Shown: positions 9,611 through 16,728 of the stretch, piece by piece
How positions within the stretch are numbered: position 1 is the first letter of the stretch
Layout: every line of letters begins with the position of its first letter
Source: CAVWCQ01 sp963753545
GTDB lineage: Bacteria > Chloroflexota > Anaerolineae > Aggregatilineales > Aggregatilineaceae
Assembly: GCA_963753545.1 (NCBI GenBank)
Contig: CAVWCQ010000007.1
Coordinates: forward strand, 1 to 41,006
Reading direction: 5' to 3'
DNA length: 41,006 nucleotides
Notes under the pieces: generated by a model
What the model saw: only the letters and a program-made list of their open reading frames with translations
What the model was told of the DNA's origin: nothing
Database searches by the model: none
Position numbers and translations under genes: made by a program

Positions 9611-9616
9611 CGATGC

Positions 9617-9844
9617 GGCAAGAGTCCTCTGTTATACCCGCTGATTTGAGTGCGAAATCAACGGGAAAATCGACTTGCGCATCTTCAGGTCAGAAGGCAC
9701 AACCCTAGAAATATACGCGGGACCAGAACTATGGAACCCGCGCCAACCGCGCTTTTGGATCGAAGCCTTAATGGAAACTGAGAGAAGAAAGTCGATTTGA
9801 ATTCAACAAAAAAGCGATGAAAGTCAACATTTCACCGCTTTTTT
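9617..9844 (+). ncRNA. Structured non-coding RNA, candidate 6S RNA (SsrS)
   Basis: No credible ORF is present, but nested complementary segments suggest a long rod. AAATCGACTT near 9671 pairs perfectly with AAGTCGATTT near 9789. Inside this, TCTTC pairs with GAAGA and AAGGC with GCCTT. The tip is the hairpin CGCGGG/CCCGCG, extended by CCA/TGG, around 9717-9745. A separate hairpin lies 5' of this (CCCG.TGATTT with AAATCA.CGGG). The 3' strand contains GAAGCCTTAA followed shortly by AAACTG, very like the GAAGCCUUAAAACUG of E. coli 6S RNA as I remember it. A promoter precedes it and a terminator ends it at 9844; the length is roughly 180-230 bases. Structured RNA is well supported; identity as 6S RNA is tentative. 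The 5' end is estimated from the promoter. Confidence 0.55.
9808..9844 (+). terminator. Intrinsic terminator after the structured RNA
   Basis: Stem AAAAAAGCG...CGCTTTTTT with an inner TGAAA/TTTCA and a 7-base loop, ending in a six-T run. The A-run on the other side means it could also work on the minus strand. Confidence 0.8.
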
Positions 9845-10004
9845 CTTTGTGTAGCCAGTGCGGGAGCGACGGGCGTGGAACGCTCGTTGGCTGCGGCAGA
9901 GTTACGGGAAAATTGACCTTTTATCCCCGCATTTTACCCCAACGCATGGCTGCTTAGTCCGTCTTTCTCAGCGCCAGTCGGCTTAACAGGGTGGAGACTG
10001 GCAG

Positions 10005-10880
10005 ATGATCACGAACCTTCGTCCACTAACCCAAGAAGAGCGACAGCAAGCGCAGCAGGCGGCTCGCAAAGCCGTTTTACAGGCTATCGGTCCTCAACCA
10101 GTGCGCGAACATTTCGCTCATCATGCCGTTAGCAAGTATCCAGTGAGTGTCACACGGCTCATTACGGGCTTGTGTGCTGTTCTGCTGTTAGCCGCCTTTA
10201 CGCCTTCGGCGATTCGCTTGTTTGTGATCGGCTCGCAAACCTTTGGGCAAGCGGTATCAAATCAGGCTGCCATGCAAGCCGTTGGTGTTGCTACCGTATT
10301 ATCTGCCGAAGTGGGACAAATCGTTTTCTCACTGGCATTGGCCACCTTTGGGCGAACTCCCAGATCGCGACAGTTACTGTACTTCAGCATGGGTATTGCG
10401 ACGCTGATCTCCTTGACCGGAAACATTCAAATCAGTTTACCCGGTCATCTCGACAGCCCTTTTGCCTGGCTTGAAGCGATGGCTCCGCCGATCTTGGTTT
10501 TGAGCACCGCTTATGTTTTGAAAGAGCAGATTCTGGATGCCATTCAGCAGCGTCATGCGAATGAATGTGCTTATCAAGCCAAATTGGTCGAGTGGCAAGC
10601 TGCTGTTCAACAGCCCGAGCAACATCCGCAATGGAAACAGTTTTACGCCAACGCTTTGCGCGATGCACTCCGCAAAGCTAACCATCGTAAACAGGAAGCC
10701 CTGACAGCCCTGACCATGGCAGATTGGCGTGCTCTCGTATCTCGTGAGTTCCAAGCGGAACTGTGGTATGTTGATTCCTACGATAATGGACTTCCGTTAT
10801 CAGGAGGAGGGGAGCATCAGGACAATATCCCTTTAGCGGTCCTGATCGGCCACAATGGCAACGGCGCACATACCGGATGA
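10005..10880 (+). CDS. Four-helix membrane protein of unknown function
   Basis: 291 residues, not recognised as a named family. A charged, glutamine-rich N-terminus (about 1-45) precedes four hydrophobic segments at about 51-70, 95-115, 122-143 and 153-172. A long hydrophilic C-terminal region follows, rich in Q, K and R around 180-240, probably cytoplasmic. The layout resembles the small integral membrane proteins of conjugative plasmids and phages (DUF2637-like), but I see no diagnostic motif. GGAG lies 8 bases before the ATG. Its TGA overlaps the ATG of a zinc-finger ORF (ATGA), so the two are translationally coupled. Confidence 0.7.
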   Translation: MITNLRPLTQEERQQAQQAARKAVLQAIGPQPVREHFAHHAVSKYPVSVTRLITGLCAVLLLAAFTPSAIRLFVIGSQTFGQAVSNQAAMQAVGVATVLSAEVGQIVFSLALATFGRTPRSRQLLYFSMGIATLISLTGNIQISLPGHLDSPFAWLEAMAPPILVLSTAYVLKEQILDAIQQRHANECAYQAKLVEWQAAVQQPEQHPQWKQFYANALRDALRKANHRKQEALTALTMADWRALVSREFQAELWYVDSYDNGLPLSGGGEHQDNIPLAVLIGHNGNGAHTG

Positions 10881-11030
10881 GACATTGTGTCGTGTGTGGC
10901 GAGGTGCTACCGAGACCCTTCGCCGAAAGGAGGCCGACGGCGACGCTATTGTAGCAATCGATGTCGGCAGCGCGGTAAACGGGAGCGCGGGCGGAGTGCG
11001 ACCAGAACCACGTTAATCACTTCAGAATAG
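10877..11030 (+). CDS. Tiny zinc-finger protein, one frameshift
   Basis: A roughly 50-residue basic protein starting in the ATGA overlap with the membrane-protein gene. It begins MRHCVVCGEVLPRPFAERRP. After a one-base frame change near 10937 it continues RRYCSNRCRQRGKRERGRS and stops at 11030. The paired CxxC and CxxxC arrangement, with YCSxRCRQR, is a common treble-clef/zinc-ribbon form found in small proteins of mobile elements. Without the correction the first frame ends after about 25 residues. A terminator follows 23 bases later, so the pair forms a complete transcription unit. Confidence 0.5.
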
Positions 11031-11052
11031 AGGTTGACCTTATTATATATAT

Positions 11053-11081
11053 GCACTGCTAACTGCAGTGCTTTTTATTTT
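11053..11081 (+). terminator. Intrinsic terminator of the membrane-protein/zinc-finger unit
   Basis: Perfect 7-bp stem GCACTGC/GCAGTGC with the loop TAACT, followed by TTTTTATTTT. Confidence 0.8.
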
Positions 11082-11239
11082 GTCTAACCACTGGTCAGGC
11101 ATTCGCTCAATCATGACTGGAGTCACCATCCGTCGCGTCAAACGATTTGCGCAATAAACAAAGCATGTTGACCAGGAATTGCTCTGGCACCTATTTTCGG
11201 ATGGCTTGCGACGCCGCACGAACCCAGATGTCTTCATCG

Positions 11240-11648
11240 ATCAGGGAAGGAAACGGCCCGAATCCAGCGTAAACAGGACAGTGCTCGGAGGGCTGCACCA
11301 CGACTATCGACGGGCTGTGTGAGCGAAGAATCGGCGGCTGATCGACTTTTTAGCCATCACAAGATAAGTCGTCATCCCGGATCGTTGGGTATCCGGTCGT
11401 TGGAGGGCTGCACCATGACTATCGACGGGTTGCTTGAGCGAAGAATTGGCGGCTGATCGACTTTTTGGCCCCCAGACTCATCAAGGGATTGGTCAACGCA
11501 TTCCGGAGCCACCGGAAGCCACTCTGAGCGCCGATAGATCGACGTCACAGATCGTTGGCTATCCGGTCCTTGGAGGCCTGCACCACGACTATCGACGGGC
11601 TGCTTGAGCGAAGAATTGGGGGCTGATCGACTTTTTGGCCCCCACAGG
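11240..11648 (+). mobile_element. Three stacked 3'-end remnants of an integrase-type IS
   Basis: Three successive plus-strand copies of a transposase C-terminus ending LGGLHHDYRRA-stop (LHHDYR near 11293, 11407 and 11581). Each is followed by the same downstream sequence GATCGACTTTTT(G/A)GCC. The third is longest and reads in frame from THQGIGQRIPEPPE to the stop; it ends in the terminal sequence CCCCCACAGG at 11648. They match the C-terminus (HQGIDQQIPEPP, LGGLHHDYRWVA) and right end of the complete IS at 35887-37162. No 5' portion of a transposase is present. The 11082-11240 stretch before them shows nothing I can identify. Confidence 0.75.
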
Positions 11649-12180
11649 CTGATTTGCGAACGGATGTGCAATTCAGCCAGCACAGGTGTGGTATGTGCGT
11701 CAATGATGGTCATACCGCTTGCGCCTTGACACACCCGATCTATTTGGCATCCGACCACCATAAATGGGAGTTCGACCAATGGTACGCCTCGTTTCGTTGA
11801 AGAAAACGTGCACCATTTTTCCCTTCAAGCACGAAATGTGCACAAGAGCCTATTTTACGGGAGGTTTACCGCCAGGTCGTAATCTTTGGGATAGATCAGG
11901 TTATTATCTCGAAGAGTATCACTTGTGCGAGTGCGAATTCGCATACCCAATTTAGAAAGGAATATCTTCCTGCACGTGTCGTTTGCTCATACCCTAAAAA
12001 AAGCGGCAAGCGCACCTGTCCCAGCTGAGGGGGTACAGGGTGAGTTGTCTGACCCCCACAGGGCTGCATGTTAACACAGTATGGGATTTGATTTCATTTG
12101 ACCATGAGATCCTGCCTGATCTTCTCCCAGCCAATTCAACTTAGTTCGGTAACAGTCTGATGCGAAAGAAATAACCACAA
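11649..12180. other. Gene-free spacer with a solo IS end
   Basis: No convincing gene is present. The only recognisable item is TGACCCCCACAGG at 12050-12062. It matches the right terminal repeat of the IS at 35887-37162, and here stands alone. The short ORFs have no motif or ribosome-binding site. Confidence 0.5.
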
Positions 12181-13734
12181 TCAGTGTAGCTGTCGACGCA
12201 GCAGCATCAACGATAGGATGATCATACCGATGACGAACATGGCGATGATCATCGCCTGCCTTCTAAAGCGGCTTTCCTTAATACTATCTTCGGCCTGCTG
12301 GTGAGCTTGGTTGCTCAAGGCAATCGATGCGTTGCTTTCTTCGAGCACCTGATCCAGATTATTAGTATGCTGTGCTGCGCGGGCTGTGATCAGCCGGGTA
12401 CGCGCTTCAGCCAGTATGTTCTCTTCTTCCATCACGATCATACCAAGATCGGACGTATGTCTGACCGCCTCCTCCGCGTCATCGAACGCGAGATCGGCCT
12501 CGGCGAGTGTTTGATACATTTCGGCTACGATCTGACCTGTCGGCGAATCTGGATCATGGCAGCTGCCGCAGTGACGTGGCTCGGCACCTAGAAACATGGC
12601 TTCACTAGGCTCTTGCACATCATACCGACCATGACATGTGACGCAGCGCGGGGCGTTGGGATCGTCTGAATTGTGTGGGCCGCTCAGAAAGTAATTCTGC
12701 GTCGCATCATGACAACTGCCGCATACGTTGGCAACTTCCTCAAAGCCTGGGGGAGCCGCCCCATGCGTTCCATGACAGTCGGCACAGGTCGGAGCGCGAA
12801 TGTTTTGATTATCCAACAGGGCAATACCGTGTACGCTTGTTCGATACAGGTCAAACTGATTGGTCGGAATGTCGTAATCTGCCATATAGTCGGCGTCGGC
12901 GTGGCATCCAGCGCAGAGTTCAGGCACGTTGAGCCGATAGACGCTGGCCCTCGGATCATTGGTTTCGAGGGTAGCATGACCATCGTGGCAGTCAAAACAG
13001 GTGGCGACTCTGGTATCTCCTTCAGCCAAACGTTGTCCGTGAAAGCTCTCCTGGTACTTGGCATATTGATCAGTAGGCAGATCGTATTGCCGCATCAGGG
13101 TGACATTGGCGTGACACGATGCACAAAGCGACGGGATATCAGCGCGATCAGGCCTACCAATGAAACCTGCATCAGGTGACATCGCTTCCATGGCGCTGCT
13201 CGCGTTAGGATCTCCACCGTGACAGTTTGCGCAAGTCACGCCGCGTACCGCATGAATACTGGACTGCCACTCGGTCACGACTTGTTCGCTACGCCCGCTC
13301 AATGTTCCATGACAATTCAGGCAGGTGTTGGTTTCATTCACGGGTTCCACATAAGCCAATGGCGTTGGGATAGCCAGCACCGTCGCCGTTGGCTGGACTG
13401 TCGGACTGCTATCCGCTGGGGCCGGAACATGACACTCGATACAGTTTTCTCGCCCTTCAACTGGATGCGGGATAAATGGCGCGGGTTCAGTTACCCCCAG
13501 TTCATGACACATTGTACACATATCGTTAGTTCGTCCGGCATGATTGTCAGGATACTGTGGCGCACCCTCCGCTCCAGTTTCATGACAACTGAGGCAATCT
13601 TCTCGCCCTTCCAACGGGTGCGGAATTGGAGGCTGGGCGAGAGTGCGTTCTGAATTGACCAGCCACAGCGTTCCCATCAGCACTATAAAACCTGCCAGGA
13701 TGAGCAGATGAGGGAAAATTGGGATACGTCTCAT
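12181..13734 (-). CDS. Membrane-anchored dodecahaem c-type cytochrome
   Basis: A 517-residue protein with twelve CxxCH haem-c motifs (CLSCH, CTMCH, CIECH, CLNCH, CANCH, CASCH, CFDCH, CAGCH, CADCH, CGSCH, CVTCH, CGSCH). An N-terminal hydrophobic segment (about 5-26) acts as signal or anchor, and a C-terminal helix (MIIAMFVIGMIILSLMLL) ends in arginines. The body therefore lies outside the membrane. A module IPHP(L/V)EGRE.C..CH occurs twice near the N-terminus, a local duplication. Between the last haem and the C-terminal helix is a roughly 100-residue helical, alanine/glutamate-rich stretch. The ATG at 13734 is chosen over an upstream in-frame start because GAGG precedes it and a signal segment follows at once; it starts 11 bases after the subunit IV stop. 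It probably accepts electrons from the b6/Rieske complex. Confidence 0.92.
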   Translation of the reverse strand: MRRIPIFPHLLILAGFIVLMGTLWLVNSERTLAQPPIPHPLEGREDCLSCHETGAEGAPQYPDNHAGRTNDMCTMCHELGVTEPAPFIPHPVEGRENCIECHVPAPADSSPTVQPTATVLAIPTPLAYVEPVNETNTCLNCHGTLSGRSEQVVTEWQSSIHAVRGVTCANCHGGDPNASSAMEAMSPDAGFIGRPDRADIPSLCASCHANVTLMRQYDLPTDQYAKYQESFHGQRLAEGDTRVATCFDCHDGHATLETNDPRASVYRLNVPELCAGCHADADYMADYDIPTNQFDLYRTSVHGIALLDNQNIRAPTCADCHGTHGAAPPGFEEVANVCGSCHDATQNYFLSGPHNSDDPNAPRCVTCHGRYDVQEPSEAMFLGAEPRHCGSCHDPDSPTGQIVAEMYQTLAEADLAFDDAEEAVRHTSDLGMIVMEEENILAEARTRLITARAAQHTNNLDQVLEESNASIALSNQAHQQAEDSIKESRFRRQAMIIAMFVIGMIILSLMLLRRQLH

Positions 13735-13745
13735 GATAGGCCTCA

Positions 13746-14165
13746 CTAACTCAACCAGCCCCAAATCGTCAGGAATACGATGGCGATTATGATCAGCACT
13801 GTAACACCCAGCAGAATCTTGCGTGTGCGCCACTGGCGTGAATGGCTCCGATCAAGAAAAGGCAACAGCATCAAAAGCAAAAAACCGATGCCGGACAGCA
13901 GAACACCGAGGATGCGGGGCATAAGCTTGAGCGACTGGTAGAGAAATAAAAAGTACCATTCCGGTTTGATGTGGGCCGGGGTTTTAAATGGATCGGCCTG
14001 ATCTCCCAACCCAGCAGGGAAGAGTGACGCTAACACGATCAGCCCTGCTAACGCAATATACCAGGCAATAATTTCATCGAGCAGGTAGTTTGGGAAAAAA
14101 GGAATGTGTTTTTTATCCTGCTCTTCTTCATGAGGTTCACGAATATTCGCTGATTCATTGTTCAT
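13746..14165 (-). CDS. Cytochrome b6/f-type subunit IV (C-terminal cytochrome b domain)
   Basis: 139 residues with three hydrophobic segments. The quinol-oxidation-site motif PEWY lies in HIKPEWYFLFLYQSLKLMP, as in PetD and the C-terminal half of cytochrome b. A charged 20-residue N-terminus precedes the first helix. The ATGA overlap with the cytochrome b6 gene shows tight coupling. A split b6/subunit IV arrangement, rather than one fused cytochrome b, is typical of b6f-like complexes and is also known from several non-phototrophic lineages. Confidence 0.9.
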   Translation of the reverse strand: MNNESANIREPHEEEQDKKHIPFFPNYLLDEIIAWYIALAGLIVLASLFPAGLGDQADPFKTPAHIKPEWYFLFLYQSLKLMPRILGVLLSGIGFLLLMLLPFLDRSHSRQWRTRKILLGVTVLIIIAIVFLTIWGWLS

Positions 14166-14869
14166 GCCTCTAACTCCTCCTCTTCATCCTGCGGCGCGGG
14201 AGCCAGTCCATGTTGGTGAATCAGCAGGAGATGGATACCAACAAGCAGCGCGAGACTGAGCGGTAATATCAGGGTGTGAATTGAATAGAACCGGGAGAGT
14301 GTAATCCCGCTCAGGCTATCTCCTCCCCGCATAAAACGCTCCAAAAAATCGCCGATGAACGGCACTGAGCCGGCGATTTCGGTGCTAACGGTAGTTGCCC
14401 AATACGCTCGCTGATCCCAGGGCAGCAGGTAGCCCGTGAAGCCAAATCCCAGCGTAAGCATGAGTAAAACCACTCCGACCATCCACGTAAGTTCGCGCGG
14501 TTTTTTATAGGCTGCCTGAAACAAAACACGCAGCATATGCAGCACGCACGACGCAATCATCAAATTAGCGCTCCAGCCGTGAATGCTGCGGATCAGCCAG
14601 CCAAAGCGTACCTCGTTCATGATATACAGCACGCTCGGATGGGCACCGTCGGGACTGGGGCGATAATAAAGTGTGAGCAGAATCCCAGTGACAACTTGCA
14701 CCATCAGAAAAAAGAGCGTCAGGCCGCCTAAATAGTATGTTCTTGCGCTGCGCGGAATGGTCACGTGCAGCATAGCTCGCACCGCGCCCTGAATATCCGC
14801 GCGCTCTTGCACCCATTCCCAAGCTTTTGCTAGAGGAAGAGGGAATCGTCTGGGCCGTTGTTCGATCAT
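14162..14869 (-). CDS. Cytochrome b6-like subunit
   Basis: 235 residues with four transmembrane helices. Haem-b ligands are H97 and H111 on helix B and H198 and H213 on helix D. The 14- and 15-residue offsets match cytochrome b6 rather than mitochondrial-type cytochrome b. Other family features are GYLLPWDQRAYWATTV and VQVVTGILLTLYY. The haem-c_n cysteine region of plant-type b6 was not specifically checked. It starts with ATG at 14869, 21 bases after the Rieske stop, and overlaps subunit IV by four bases. Confidence 0.93.
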   Translation of the reverse strand: MIEQRPRRFPLPLAKAWEWVQERADIQGAVRAMLHVTIPRSARTYYLGGLTLFFLMVQVVTGILLTLYYRPSPDGAHPSVLYIMNEVRFGWLIRSIHGWSANLMIASCVLHMLRVLFQAAYKKPRELTWMVGVVLLMLTLGFGFTGYLLPWDQRAYWATTVSTEIAGSVPFIGDFLERFMRGGDSLSGITLSRFYSIHTLILPLSLALLVGIHLLLIHQHGLAPAPQDEEEELEA

Positions 14870-14890
14870 GGCGTCTCTCGCTTAACCAGA

Positions 14891-15352
14891 TTAAAGGTTC
14901 ACATAGATGTCGTCGCCGTCAATGGACACTTCACGCGAAGCCAGTGGAGATGGCGGAGGACCCGAAATAACCGCGCCCGTCTGGGCATTAAAGCGGCCAT
15001 CATGACACGGGCACTGGATATATCCGGCATTCTCCCACTGCACCACGCAGCCCAGGTGAGTGCAGATCGCCGAAAAGGCCTTGACGCTGGCCTGTTCACT
15101 ATATGTCAGCACCACCGGCTGATCTCCGGCGGGAACAATCATGCCACCAACGGCTTGTAGTTCGGCTAAAGAAGCTACGCGTACATGACCGCCTTTTTCC
15201 GCCGCCCGGCGAGTTGGAGGCCAGATGTAGCCGATGATAGGGGCTGAGACACCACCCAGAGTGGCGACAATGGAAAATCCCAGCAGATATTTGAGAAAAC
15301 CACGACGGGTAACATCGGTATTGGCTGATTCGTTTGATGGTGGCAGAGTCAT
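14891..15352 (-). CDS. Rieske iron-sulfur protein
   Basis: 153 residues. A twin-arginine signal-anchor (TRRGFLKYLLG at 15-25, then a hydrophobic helix to about 42) indicates Tat export and membrane anchoring. The 2Fe-2S cluster motifs are C97-T-H99-LGC102 and C114-PC116-H117. C102 and C116 form the usual disulfide pair. It lies first in the row Rieske, b6, subunit IV, dodecahaem cytochrome, and supplies the quinol:cytochrome c step of a bc-type complex. Confidence 0.94.
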   Translation of the reverse strand: MTLPPSNESANTDVTRRGFLKYLLGFSIVATLGGVSAPIIGYIWPPTRRAAEKGGHVRVASLAELQAVGGMIVPAGDQPVVLTYSEQASVKAFSAICTHLGCVVQWENAGYIQCPCHDGRFNAQTGAVISGPPPSPLASREVSIDGDDIYVNL

Positions 15353-15421
15353 GGTTGCGCCTCTTGTGGTATGGGAGGGGGTAGGGTATTTCTCTCTACC
15401 CCTATCGTAAACAAAAACAGG

Positions 15422-15934
15422 TCAGTGGACGCTGACCACATCAAAATCTCTGCCTGTGCCATGACAGACAATACATGTTTCGATACTGTCGTCGGCTGTA
15501 GTTTGCAGCAGCATGTGGGTAACCGCCTCTTGGCTGTCGTGACAGGACGAGCAGATCGAACGGATAACGGGCGTCTCGCTGACCACTTCGCCCGCCTGTG
15601 TGATGATGGTTGGGGCTAAATCGGCTGGCAGTATATGCTGCTTGCGGCGATAGACTTGGACAATATTGTCCTGCAATCCCACCTGAATAATTCGCGGATT
15701 CCATGCGCTGCTTTTCCAGATGGGTAGTATGTTCGCGGAGGCGGCTGTTTCACTTTCTTCGCCATTTCGCTCAATCACGATCGTATCTGGTCGCAGCTCG
15801 ATCACGTCAGGCCACACGATCTCCACTTCGGAGGCAGAGCCGACGATTTCAACTTCCGGATGATTCAGCAGCAACCGCACTGATTCGTAAAACAGCGAGT
15901 GAGACCAAGCAATGAACACACGCCGAACCGCCAT
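15422..15934 (-). CDS. Degenerate receiver-like protein with two C-terminal CxxCH motifs
   Basis: A 170-residue protein combining features that normally do not occur together. Residues 1-60 read like a NarL-type receiver domain (VFIAWSHSLFYESVRLLLNHPEVEIVG). However, the acidic pair is replaced by W-S, and the phosphoacceptor aspartate by Glu55 (PDTIVIE where PDVILMD is usual). The C-terminal 45 residues hold C128-SSC-H132 and C154-IVC-H158. I see no signal peptide or transmembrane segment, so covalent haem c attachment, which happens outside the cytoplasm, is not expected by the usual route. The motifs may bind haem non-covalently, bind metal, or form a thiol switch. An ATG at 15934 is chosen; a TTG at 15958 is an alternative. 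It lies between the two-component genes and the Rieske gene, all on one strand. Confidence 0.75.
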   Translation of the reverse strand: MAVRRVFIAWSHSLFYESVRLLLNHPEVEIVGSASEVEIVWPDVIELRPDTIVIERNGEESETAASANILPIWKSSAWNPRIIQVGLQDNIVQVYRRKQHILPADLAPTIITQAGEVVSETPVIRSICSSCHDSQEAVTHMLLQTTADDSIETCIVCHGTGRDFDVVSVH

Positions 15935-16017
15935 CGTGATGTACCCTGTTAACCTCAATATCAGCTTAGAATATTCTTGCTTGTGGGGGTATCGGGAGGA
16001 ATGCGAATTAGGATAAT

Positions 16018-16046
16018 AAAAAACGGCAATTTAACTGGCGTTTTTT
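16018..16046 (-). terminator. Terminator after the two-component genes
   Basis: AAAAAACG...CGTTTTTT stem with one internal mismatch and a 7-base loop, about 30 bases after the response-regulator stop. A/T runs on both sides would let it work in either direction. It implies that the receiver-like gene and the Rieske operon have their own promoter. Confidence 0.6.
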
Positions 16047-16077
16047 ACGATGAGATTCTGGCGATATGTGTTAGCAC

Positions 16078-16728
16078 CTAAATCAGACCATGCTCACGGG
16101 CGAATTGGATTAACTCGAAGCGTGTGGTCAGACCTAGTTTCGTCATCAGATTGCTGCGGTGGGTATGCACGGTGCTTGGACTGATCACCAGTTTTTCGGC
16201 AATCTCTTTATTGCTATAACCTTCGGCTAATAAATGCAATATCTCTTTTTCGCGCGGACTTAGCCCAGGCCGGGGATCAGCTTCATCTTTCACGCGGCGG
16301 AGGTAGTCCTGTACCAGCCGCTGCGCCATCGTCGGGTAAAGAAAGATCTCTCCCCGGCTAACGATCCGAACAGCATTGATCAGATCACTCGTATCTGCGC
16401 CTTTGAGTACATAACCGGACGCGCCCGCTTTGAGCATTTCGAAAAAGTATTCGTCGGTGCGGTGCATCGTTAGTGCGAGAATATTGATCTGAGGCCATGC
16501 GGCTTTGATCTGGCACGTAGCCGTCATACCATCCATTTCGGGCATGGCAACATCCATCAGGATCACATCAGGCTGCAAAGTCTCCGCCAGTGCGACCACT
16601 TCACGACCATCCCGCGCCTCGCCAACGACAACCATATCGGACTCTGTTTCGAGTAACAAACGCACGCCGGACCGTACCACGGTATGATCGTCGGCAATCA
16701 AAACGCGAATCGGATCAGCCACAGTCAT
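16078..16728 (-). CDS. NarL/FixJ-family response regulator
   Basis: 216 residues. The N-terminal receiver has the acidic pair in IADDHT (13-14) and the phosphoacceptor D59 in ILMDVAMPEMDG. The conserved threonine is in ALTMHR and the lysine in YVLKGA. The C-terminal LuxR-type HTH is LSPREKEILHLLAEGYSNKEIAEKL, then STVHTHRSNLMTKLG. It overlaps the 3' end of the kinase gene by 14 bases, so the two are a cognate pair. Genes of the b6/Rieske/dodecahaem complex are plausible targets because of position. Confidence 0.93.
   Translation of the reverse strand: MTVADPIRVLIADDHTVVRSGVRLLLETESDMVVVGEARDGREVVALAETLQPDVILMDVAMPEMDGMTATCQIKAAWPQINILALTMHRTDEYFFEMLKAGASGYVLKGADTSDLINAVRIVSRGEIFLYPTMAQRLVQDYLRRVKDEADPRPGLSPREKEILHLLAEGYSNKEIAEKLVISPSTVHTHRSNLMTKLGLTTRFELIQFAREHGLI

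Noticed and set aside
11043..11237. 64-codon minus-strand ORF
   Set aside because: It runs through the terminator of the upstream unit, has no recognisable motif and borders IS debris.
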